A DNA stretch of 46,190 nt. Origin: Prevotella sp. GTDB lineage: Bacteria; Bacteroidota; Bacteroidia; Bacteroidales; Bacteroidaceae. Positions within the stretch are counted from its first letter, which is position 1. Each line of letters starts with the position of its first letter. The notes beneath the pieces were generated by a model that made no database searches, was not told the origin of the DNA, and worked only from the letters and a program-made list of their open reading frames with translations. The translations under genes and the position numbers were made by a program. This document shows, piece after piece, positions 24,215-31,385 of this stretch. The DNA is taken from assembly GCA_017961115.1 (NCBI GenBank), contig JAGCXX010000186.1, positions 1-46,190 on the forward strand, written 5' to 3'.

Positions 24215-26966
24215 GGTGCAAAGATACGAACTTTTGATTGTTTTTTATATATATGCCTCGTTGAGATGGTCTGTTTACTGCTATGCCCGCCAGGGTATAA
24301 CAAGATGTGCCGTCAGATGGTTGGGCAAGAGTCGCCCTCACGGCCGATTCTTCTGCTGGAGAAAGAGAGATTTTGTCAACACAAGGAGCCCATCCCGAAT
24401 CACTTCCCAACACAATGACGTTGATCCCTGTCTTCAAGGTCACCTTCACTGTCTTTTTCTGCGCCGTGCCGGCCTTCCATCCTCCTGTACTTTCAAAGAC
24501 GGTGTTCACTTTGGTGCCATTATTTGCCCTGACATACATCTGCCTTGTCTGATTGGTGAAATAAGTGACCTCAAGATTATAATTCCCGCCATATGCGGCA
24601 TCATATCTGAACAACGCCAGGTTGTTGTTTCCGTTGCCGATATAATTGAGGTATCTACCACCCGAGGCTTCGTCGTCATCAACAATGGCTACCTGCCCGG
24701 ATGTCGAGGCATACTCCGCCTCTAAGTTGCCATCGACAAGTCCAAGCGACGACACCTCCACCCTATCAATCTCTGGCAGTGATGGCTCTGCGCTAAAAAG
24801 CATCGTGTTGTAACCCTTTCTCAGCGTCACGAAGAGCGGTCTCCTCACCATGGCATCTCCTGATGACTCGAATACCGACACCACCGCATCCGCATCATTC
24901 ACGGCAAGATAGACATTCCGCCGTTCTCCATACGAATAAAACACATTGGCAAGATAGTGACCATCCTGCTCTGCCTCATAATGGAATGTGATGTTGTCAT
25001 TTCCCACCTTCTCTGCATCAGCAGCCCTCAGCACCACCTTTTCGGCATCGCCCGCGACAATCTTGGTGAAAGCGATTCTGTCTATGTTGGGAGCAGTTCC
25101 ATTGGGATTGGTGAGGATACAGAAACACTGTCCCTCCTTCAGGCTGACCTTCAGGGTGGCCTTTCCCTCATCGGCTATTCTATCCCATGTGGAGACACTC
25201 GGACAAGTAAGCGTATAATTGCTGTTACCTATGGTTACTTGCAAATTGCGCGACTGATACGACAAGTAATACACGTCCATCAGATAATCGCCGTCTGCCG
25301 GAATCTGGCAATTGAACCTCAACATGCCGTTGCCATGGTCGAGTCCGCTTACATATTGTCCTCCTGACTGGTCATCGGTTTTGACCACAGCCGAACCCGT
25401 GGTCTGGGCATTCTCGGCCTCATATCCGAAAGATGCACCGAGGCGATTTTGAAGGGTGACAGCGCATGCTGCAGTGAGCGCTGTTGTGGCACCGAAAGCA
25501 GAACCTGGACGAGAGTAGTCTACATTTCCAAATCTCATGTCCTCTGCCGCCTTGGTAAGCCAGGCCGAATGGCCGAAACCTTTGGAGTTGATGTTGTTGT
25601 AGGCGTGGAAAGCATTGGCTGTTATCCATGCCTGGTACTCAGCGTCTTCAAACTGCATGGCATACATGCCCGCATATCTCATGAGTATGCCCTTAAACCC
25701 CTGGAAGTCGCCGTCGGCATTCTGACACACCCTTACCAATCCGTTGCTGTTGCACAGGGCAGATTTGGCATATGCGATGATTCTCGTCGCATCGGTTTTA
25801 TATTGCTCGTCTCCATAATGGCGGTAAAGCAGCAAAGCCCCGCCGAGCATCGTACCCTGATTGTAGGTGGAGGCCCATGTGTTGCGGTCTTTCAATGAAA
25901 GGTCATTGGGATTGAATGTGACACTGTCGTAAACCTTTCCAGTATAAGGCTCGAAAAGATATTTGCGTTGGTTGGCATAGAGTTCCCTTGCTTTCTCAAA
26001 ATATGATTCATCACCCGTCCCGATGGCGATGTAGCATGCCGCCACCTCCGCGGGACCATTGACGCAAGAGTTGGCACCATTCCTGTCACCAGAACTCTCG
26101 GCCCATCTCAGCAGTCCGACATATCCTAAGTATGCTCTTTCCCAAATAAGGTCGAAATTCCGTTTGGCATCATTGAGGTAACTCATTTTTCCAGTTATGA
26201 GATAAGCCCTTGCCGCCGCAATAATCATCCACATCACATCATCATTGAAATCATATCCAAACCAGTCGTATCCACCTACTGTGGTACCACCGTCCCAGCG
26301 TGTTCCCACATGATAACGCATATAATCATAGCAAGCCTCGAAGATGTTAAGGTATTTCCTGTCGCCCGTGGCCTCGTAGAAGTCGAGAACAGCCTCGAGT
26401 GTCTCCGCCTCATTCCATCCTCCGTTGTTGAAAGTTCGGTATCCGTTTCCTTTGTCCTGAACATATTGTGTGAGGAAACCATCGAGCATCCTTTGCCTAG
26501 CTTTTTCATCGAAAACCAATTGTGGCTCCACCTCCTCGAAATGCCACATCATTTGCAATCCCAGCTTAGGCTGCTCGCCGTCCACGGTGCTCGTAACCCC
26601 GAGATACTGGTCATGCAAAAGGCAATAGTCATTGTTGGCCTCATCCACAGGTTCGAAAATCCATCCCGCCCCATTGCCTGTCTGCACCAATGCGCCGTTG
26701 CTGATGTCCAAATACATCCCTGTGTACACGTTTTTGAGCAACATCTTACCCTCGCCGTCAGCAATGGCACTCCACTGTTGGGCTGGAACATGGGTTTCAG
26801 TCCACACCACCACAGGTGTCTGTGCATCTTTTGAGGCATTTTTCACGAACAGCGAGGCCTGGGCATTCCCGTCAGGAACTATACGGTAAGTTTTTCCGTC
26901 TGTCACTTCGGCTCTCGCCTCATTAACCATAGTCAATGCCATAAGGCATGCAAGCAACAATCTCAT
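24207..26966 (-). CDS. GH76-type endo-alpha-1,6-mannanase with lectin and CBM6-like modules and T9SS tail
   Basis: 919 residues; signal peptide 1-19 (ARAE). Residues 22-150 look like a ricin-type lectin fold (YRIVPDGNAQASLFVKN..., WSAIADGEGKMLLKNVYTGMYLDI). The catalytic (alpha/alpha)6 domain spans about 155-520, with the paired aspartates of GH76 at D242-D243 in YDFNDDVMWMIIAAARAYLITG. Other family marks are NNGGWNEAETLEAVLDFYEATGD and YNQGTMLGGALLLYR. After it come two complete CBM6/35-like beta-sandwiches (about 525-650 and 755-880, opening YEAENAQTTGSA and LEAEYASTSGQVA) and a shorter one between them. The last 35 residues (CYTLAGIAVNRP..RGIYIKNNQKFVSL) are a T9SS type A sorting domain. 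GH76 enzymes cut alpha-1,6-mannan chains, as in fungal or mycobacterial mannans. It is first in unit A, with a promoter at 27001-27008. Confidence 0.88.
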   Translation of the reverse strand: MRLLLACLMALTMVNEARAEVTDGKTYRIVPDGNAQASLFVKNASKDAQTPVVVWTETHVPAQQWSAIADGEGKMLLKNVYTGMYLDISNGALVQTGNGAGWIFEPVDEANNDYCLLHDQYLGVTSTVDGEQPKLGLQMMWHFEEVEPQLVFDEKARQRMLDGFLTQYVQDKGNGYRTFNNGGWNEAETLEAVLDFYEATGDRKYLNIFEACYDYMRYHVGTRWDGGTTVGGYDWFGYDFNDDVMWMIIAAARAYLITGKMSYLNDAKRNFDLIWERAYLGYVGLLRWAESSGDRNGANSCVNGPAEVAACYIAIGTGDESYFEKARELYANQRKYLFEPYTGKVYDSVTFNPNDLSLKDRNTWASTYNQGTMLGGALLLYRHYGDEQYKTDATRIIAYAKSALCNSNGLVRVCQNADGDFQGFKGILMRYAGMYAMQFEDAEYQAWITANAFHAYNNINSKGFGHSAWLTKAAEDMRFGNVDYSRPGSAFGATTALTAACAVTLQNRLGASFGYEAENAQTTGSAVVKTDDQSGGQYVSGLDHGNGMLRFNCQIPADGDYLMDVYYLSYQSRNLQVTIGNSNYTLTCPSVSTWDRIADEGKATLKVSLKEGQCFCILTNPNGTAPNIDRIAFTKIVAGDAEKVVLRAADAEKVGNDNITFHYEAEQDGHYLANVFYSYGERRNVYLAVNDADAVVSVFESSGDAMVRRPLFVTLRKGYNTMLFSAEPSLPEIDRVEVSSLGLVDGNLEAEYASTSGQVAIVDDDEASGGRYLNYIGNGNNNLALFRYDAAYGGNYNLEVTYFTNQTRQMYVRANNGTKVNTVFESTGGWKAGTAQKKTVKVTLKTGINVIVLGSDSGWAPCVDKISLSPAEESAVRATLAQPSDGTSCYTLAGIAVNRPSQRGIYIKNNQKFVSLHHD

Positions 26967-27000
26967 CGGTTTTCTTTATTTTGTTATACTATTTATGCTG

Positions 27001-27051
27001 CGAAGATACTACTAATCCCACATAATATGACAATAAAAAGCAAATGTATAA
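27001..27051 (-). promoter_or_regulatory. Promoter of the GH76 unit with proximal TTATACA element
   Basis: On the minus strand TATCTTCG (27008-27001) is one base off TAnnTTTG and lies 35 bp upstream of the GH76 start. TTATACA (27051-27045) lies 36 bp further upstream, as in the other two promoters. Confidence 0.65.
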
Positions 27052-27111
27052 TAGTTTGAAAGTCGTTGAAAAAATAGTATATTGACTGTCAATATGTTAG
27101 AGATGTGAGGA

Positions 27112-27345
27112 TTCATGGCTTGTATAAAGGAAATATTCGATGCCATTTGCCTCCAACAACAATTATTTATCTCTACTGGCTTCGTCCATAACCATCCGAG
27201 CGGAAACTTCCATCCGAGCAAGTTTGACGATACTTTAACCCAGACCCTCAAAAAGGCTTGTGACCTCATGCGTATCCACTTCCTCGACCATGTGATTGTA
27301 TGTGATGGGTTTTTTTATTCGTATCACGACCGAGGAAGGCTGTAA
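27112..27345 (+). pseudogene. RadC C-terminal remnant (JAMM domain tail)
   Basis: From the ATG at 27115 the frame encodes about 76 residues ending at a normal stop. It contains FVHNHPSGNFHPSKFDDTLT, which includes the full RadC/JAMM metal motif H-x-H-x7-S-x2-D. It then runs DLMRIHFLDHVIVCDGFFYSYHDRGRL, the standard RadC ending. Intact RadC has about 150 more residues on its N-terminal side, including the helix-hairpin-helix region and the conserved Glu. These are absent: an in-frame stop lies 9 bp before the ATG. I read this as a truncated, decaying gene, perhaps left by rearrangement. Confidence 0.8.
27121..27137 (-). promoter_or_regulatory. Distal operator copy upstream of GH76
   Basis: On the minus strand this reads AATATTTCCTTTATACA. 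It starts 76 bp upstream of the proximal TTATACA and overlaps the first codons of the RadC remnant. Confidence 0.5.
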
Positions 27346-27351
27346 AACTTC

Positions 27352-27418
27352 ATTGGTGGGGCAATTTGCCTCACCAATATTTCGGAATCGGCTATTGTTG
27401 CCTGACAATAGCCGATTC
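27352..27418. terminator. Two tandem hairpins after the RadC remnant
   Basis: The first hairpin (27352-27378) pairs ATTGGTGGGGC with GCCTCACCAAT with one mismatch. The second (27385-27418) is a perfect 14-bp inverted repeat, GAATCGGCTATTGT with its complement, around a 6-nt loop. Neither is followed by a T run on the plus strand. They could be a surviving terminator of radC or of a lost neighbour. The following bases to 27489 hold no gene. Confidence 0.5.
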
Positions 27419-27489
27419 TCATTGGGATAAAAACGTATTTATTAAAATCTGCAATTTTGATTTGAATCGAACTACGGAAGTGTTAATAG

Positions 27490-28281
27490 AGAAGGGCATC
27501 CTATCAGACGGAAGCCGTTAAAGCGGTGAAGCCGGGCGATACAATTAACGGCACTGTGAAGGCAAAGAACGGACAGCCGCTCCAGAATGCCAACCTCGTT
27601 GAGATAGACAAGATAGGGCGTATCGTGGCCATCGCCGTCACCGACAAGAACGGCCACTATGCTATGAAGGTGGTGAATCCCGGCAACAAGATTCGCTGCT
27701 CATACGTAGGATACAATATGCAAACGTTCGACATCAGTAGCAATCAGATAGACGTGACGATGGAAGAGGCCATGAAGTTTGCGAATGTAAAAGTTGTGGG
27801 ACATGCCGACAGCATTGACAGCAGCAGTTGGCGCTACAAAGACCGGGATAATTCCAACGGAGATGACGGGACGTTCAGCATGATGGAACAGGACCCGACC
27901 TTCCCTGGTGGCAAGGCTGAAATCATGAAATATCTGAGCGTTCATCTTCGTTATCCTGCTGTTGCCCGGGAGATGCAGGCGGAGGCCGAAGTCCTAGTGC
28001 GGTTTACGGTTGACAAGACCGGATTCGTGCGCTCACCTCAAGTCGTAGAGACAAACTCCCAAACGCCGCTTGTCACCGCTGAGACGGCAAAGGCCGCCAA
28101 GGAAGGCGATGAGGAGGCCATAGAAGTCACCAAGAACTATTATGACGCCATAGAAGCCTTGAAGGAGGAAGCCATCCACGTGGTGCGCAATATGCCACGA
28201 TGGGAGCCTGGCCGACAGAACGGCAAACGCATAGAGACCTCGTTCACGTTGCCCGTCAGTTTCAAGTTGGACAAGCCTTAA
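27490..28281 (+). pseudogene. TonB-domain protein lacking its N-terminus
   Basis: An open frame begins after a stop at 27487-27489. The first usable start is the GTG at 27526 (251 residues). Residues 6-75 form a carboxypeptidase-regulatory-like domain (INGTVKAKNGQPLQNANLVEI...KIRCSYVGYNMQTFDI). After FPGGKAEIMKYLSVHLRYPAVA comes a TonB C-terminal domain (VLVRFTVDKTGFVRSPQVVET....VVRNMPRWEPGRQNGK), interrupted by an acidic insertion of about 30 residues (TAKAAKEGDEEAIEVTKNYYDAIEALKEE). Relatives carry a membrane anchor or an M56-type part ahead of this. None is present, and homologous-looking sequence (YQTEAVKAVKPGD) continues upstream of the GTG, so I read it as an N-terminally truncated remnant. 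A small functional protein cannot be ruled out. Confidence 0.65.
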
Positions 28282-28314
28282 CGCTGGCTATTTTTCCGGT
28301 ATCTTTCCATTTCC

Positions 28315-28785
28315 GTGTCAGGTCGATTCATAGGAGGCCAGTTGTGGTGGAGCGAGAGGGAAATATTTGATTTGCCGAAGGAACAATTCAGCAAATTCGG
28401 ATTGTGGTGCAGCGGAAGGGAAGTCCATTTCAGTCCTCCATGGGTGTCAAAACGATTCAACGGGGTTGGTTGTGGCAAAAGGGAGGGTTATGTATATGAA
28501 AATATAATTGCTCAGATGCTTGCCGCATCGGGCAACAAACTCTTCTATTACACTTGGCCGAAGGATGCGACACATAACTACGAGATTGACTTCCTGCTCT
28601 CTCATGGTGCCAAGATTCATCCCATAGAGGTGAAATCCTCCGGTTACAATACCCACGCTTCACTTGATGCATTCTGCAAGAAGTATTCCCATATCGTGGA
28701 AAGACGCTATCTCATCTATACAAAGGATTTAAAGAGGGACAAGGAAACTCTTCTGCTTCCCGTTTATATGACACCATTCATATAG
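28315..28785 (+). pseudogene. DUF4143-type ATPase C-terminal remnant
   Basis: 156 codons are open from 28315, but only the part from about 28486 is recognisable. GYVYENIIAQMLAASGNKLF, then the NYEIDFLLS nuclease-like patch, IEVKSSGYNTHASLDAF and the ending LLLPVYMTPFI match the DUF4143 C-terminal domain of AAA ATPases found widely in Bacteroidota. The ATP-binding half (about 250 residues) is missing. The first 57 codons (rich in Trp, with MSGRFIGGQLWWSER) do not look like that family and may be chance reading frame. Together with the RadC and TonB fragments this marks a scar of lost genes. Confidence 0.75.
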
Positions 28786-28894
28786 GTAAATGGATATCTT
28801 AGAATTACGTGGATAACCGTTTCTTCAACCTCGTATTTCGCTTCTGAACGACCATATTGTGGATGGAATAGGCTTGAAATATCCTTTTTTTATT

Positions 28895-28902
28895 TAATTT
28901 TG
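28895..28902 (+). promoter_or_regulatory. Promoter of the plus-strand GH43 gene
   Basis: TAATTTTG matches TAnnTTTG, 32 bp upstream of the ATG at 28935. A TTG at 28874-28876 lies 18 bp ahead of it as a possible -33 box. No TTATACA is found at the glycan-operon spacing. The stretch 28786-28894 holds no gene. Confidence 0.6.
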
Positions 28903-28934
28903 CCAGTACAAACAATATAAAGATTTTTCCCATT

Positions 28935-30425
28935 ATGAGACTCGTCCAACTACTGCTCCTACACCTGCTGTTCATTGTGCCCTCAGCCATAAACGCCCAG
29001 GATACCTATACCAACCCCATCCTGGGAGGTGACTTCCCCGACCCGACCATCCTTCGCGATGGGAAGGATTATTATCTCACCAACTCTGCCTTCGACTACG
29101 TGCCAGGATTGGTGGTGTATCACTCCACCGACTTGGTCAACTGGAAACCTATCAGTTTCGCACTTAAAACATATTTGGGAAGCATCTGGGCACCAGACAT
29201 CAAGAAACACAAAGGGAAATACTATATCTACTTCACCGTCCATGGGGACCGCCGCACCAACTGCGTGGTGTGGGCAAACTCACCCTACGGTCCATGGAGT
29301 GAACCCATCGACCTCAACATCGGCGACATCGACCCTTGCTTTATCGAAGGCGATGACGGACGGTGCTACTTGGTGATGAGCGGCGGCAACCGCTGGACGC
29401 TGTCGGACGACTGTCTCTCCGTAGTGCCAAACTCTAAAGTGCATTTCTATGATGGATGGCAATACCCCGAGGAATGGATAACAGAGGGTTTCTGCCTTGA
29501 AGGTCCCAAACTCTACCATATCGGCGACTATTTCTACTACATCAGCGCAGAGGGTGGTACTGCCGGTCCTCCCACCAGCCATATGGTGGTGGTGGCGCGC
29601 TCCAAGTCCATCGACGGTCCGTGGGAGAACATGCCGTCCAATCCTCTCATCCACACCTACAACAACAGCGACCGCTGGTGGTCTCGCGGCCACGGTTCGC
29701 TTATTGACACGCCTGATGGTCAGTGGTACTGCGTCTATCACGCATACGAGAACGGGTTCTATAACCTCGGACGACAGACACTGATGGAGCCTGTCCACTT
29801 CACTCCCGACGGATGGATTATTTCCGACGGCGGAGACGCCAGCCAACCCTTGCCCAGACCATCAAAAGCAACACCTGACAACAAAGACAGCCGACTGGCC
29901 TATCTGCCGGCATTCCGTATCGGACTTGACTGGCGTTTTTACAAGAACTACTCACCCAAACGCACCAAGGTGGAAGGCAACACACTCATCCTACAAGGGC
30001 AGAGCAATTCAATAAGTTCATCATCACCAATGATGTTCATCGCTGGCACCCACCGCTATGAAATAGAAGCCGAGATAGAACTCCACGGCAACGTAAAGGC
30101 TGGTCTTTGTCTTTACTACAATGCCGATTACAACGTAGGGACTGGTTTTGACAGCAGCCGACGTTATCGCTATCGGCGCAACAAGTCAAATGGTGTGGGG
30201 CAATCAGAAGGCAACCATCTGTGGCTGCGACTGCGCAATGACGCACATGTGGTGACGGCTTACTGGAGTACCGACGGAAAACAATGGAAACGTGAGTCGT
30301 GGGGGCAGGAGGTTTCCGGATTCAACCACAACACGCTCTACGACTTCCAAAGCATCCTCCCAGGCCTGTTTTGCGAAGGTGAGGGTTCTGCCACCTTCAG
30401 CAATTTCAAATACCGTGAGCTATAA
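28935..30425 (+). CDS. GH43 family enzyme with C-terminal beta-sandwich (beta-xylosidase/arabinofuranosidase-like)
   Basis: 496 residues; signal peptide 1-21 (ending INAQ). The propeller (about 25-310) carries D36 in GGDFPDPTILRDG, D133 in GDIDPCF and E189 in FCLEGPKLY. The sequence WWSRGHGSLIDTPDGQWYCVYHAY gives the conserved His. The C-terminal domain (about 325-496: FYKNYSPKRTKVEGNTLILQGQ... AGLCLYYNADYNVGTG ... WSTDGKQWKRE) is the beta-sandwich that many GH43 xylosidases use to complete the active site. Removal of xylose or arabinose from side chains is the likely activity. The gene is alone on the plus strand between the remnant patch and M50, with its own promoter, so it appears to be regulated apart from the three-unit locus. 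Confidence 0.88.
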   Translation: MRLVQLLLLHLLFIVPSAINAQDTYTNPILGGDFPDPTILRDGKDYYLTNSAFDYVPGLVVYHSTDLVNWKPISFALKTYLGSIWAPDIKKHKGKYYIYFTVHGDRRTNCVVWANSPYGPWSEPIDLNIGDIDPCFIEGDDGRCYLVMSGGNRWTLSDDCLSVVPNSKVHFYDGWQYPEEWITEGFCLEGPKLYHIGDYFYYISAEGGTAGPPTSHMVVVARSKSIDGPWENMPSNPLIHTYNNSDRWWSRGHGSLIDTPDGQWYCVYHAYENGFYNLGRQTLMEPVHFTPDGWIISDGGDASQPLPRPSKATPDNKDSRLAYLPAFRIGLDWRFYKNYSPKRTKVEGNTLILQGQSNSISSSSPMMFIAGTHRYEIEAEIELHGNVKAGLCLYYNADYNVGTGFDSSRRYRYRRNKSNGVGQSEGNHLWLRLRNDAHVVTAYWSTDGKQWKRESWGQEVSGFNHNTLYDFQSILPGLFCEGEGSATFSNFKYREL

Positions 30426-30449
30426 TGCAGATGGAATCAACTCAAATAA

Positions 30450-30474
30450 CAGCGTGAAGGGTTTCCGCACGCTG
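30450..30474. terminator. Hairpin between convergent GH43 and M50 genes
   Basis: CAGCGTG (30450-30456) pairs with CACGCTG (30468-30474). It lies 25 bp after the GH43 stop and 10 bp after the M50 stop on the other strand. There is no T run on either side, so termination is uncertain. Confidence 0.3.
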
Positions 30475-30483
30475 AGGAAATGG

Positions 30484-31377
30484 TTAGTGTTCAAAACAAA
30501 ATCTGAATATGCTGTCCAAGATTCCTCCCAGCCACTCAGGGAACACCCAAAAGAACAGGATGATAAATACAAAACCTATCCAACCGCATGCCCTGGTGAA
30601 ACCTGGCGACGGCTTCTTGCCTGTTACCATCTCGTATAGCGAAAAGACAATTGCCCCACCATCAAGAGGATAAACGGGCAGAATGTTCAACAACGCCAAT
30701 ATAAGAGACAGTGATATCAACGGCCAAAAGAAGTCTTTGCATTCTTCAGACATGTATGGCATCGCAATATAAAGAATCAAAAAAGTGGCGAGATTGAACA
30801 GCACCCCTGCTGCAGAGATAAGCAGTCGTTTCCATGCTTGCTTATCCTCGATATAAGGTGAGGTGGCTGATGCCGCTCCCTGACTTCCCGACTCCAAGCC
30901 TTCCGCCTCATTTTCAGTAACAGATTCCCGTGATTTAAACATCGTCACACCACCCAGGGGAAGAACTCCTAAACTCCATTTAATATCTCGCCATGAACTT
31001 CCTCCCTCAACTGCTTTGGGCTTGTAACTGACAAACGAGAGGAAGAACACCTGCATTTCCTGGATAAAGCACCCGAAAGACTTGCCCACAATCACATGGC
31101 CCAACTCATGAATGATAACGACGGCGGCCAGATAGGGATAGAAACTCCAATCATCTGTGAACACATCCCGTCCATTGGACAACCAGAGAAAAATGGCCAT
31201 TCCTATAACAAGGTTCAACCCATTGAAGGTAATCCCCTCTTTGGGCTCTTTGTTTTCCTCTGTGTCCGGAGACGGTGGCGTCTGCCCCGTGTAATAATCA
31301 TTCATTTGGTCATTCCTCCCCCCTTCAGGTATATGATTAAACTCCGGCGGAAGATTATTGATATCATTATCGTTCAT
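30484..31377 (-). CDS. M50-family membrane metalloprotease
   Basis: 297 residues from the ATG at 31377. A strong ribosome-binding site (AGGAGGGG) lies directly ahead and overlaps the GH27 stop, which favours this start over one 18 codons upstream. The N-terminal 48 residues are Pro/Glu/Asn-rich. Membrane segments run from about 52, and the zinc motif HELGH (H90, E91, H94) lies in VVIIHELGHVIVG. The second family motif, NILPVYPLDGG (D239), supplies the third ligand. No PDZ domain is seen, so it is a small M50 protein rather than a full RseP. These enzymes cut proteins within the membrane. A charged loop (150-180) faces the cytoplasm or periplasm. The substrate is unknown; its place 8 bp after GH27 suggests co-translation. 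Confidence 0.85.
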   Translation of the reverse strand: MNDNDINNLPPEFNHIPEGGRNDQMNDYYTGQTPPSPDTEENKEPKEGITFNGLNLVIGMAIFLWLSNGRDVFTDDWSFYPYLAAVVIIHELGHVIVGKSFGCFIQEMQVFFLSFVSYKPKAVEGGSSWRDIKWSLGVLPLGGVTMFKSRESVTENEAEGLESGSQGAASATSPYIEDKQAWKRLLISAAGVLFNLATFLILYIAMPYMSEECKDFFWPLISLSLILALLNILPVYPLDGGAIVFSLYEMVTGKKPSPGFTRACGWIGFVFIILFFWVFPEWLGGILDSIFRFCFEH

Positions 31378-31385
31378 ATCCCCTC

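Noticed and set aside
24219-24226. TATCTTTG box just ahead of the GH43 lipoprotein gene, considered as its promoter
   Set aside because: It lies only 5 bp before the ATG and inside the GH76 coding end, so a normal transcript could not carry a leader; chance match more likely.
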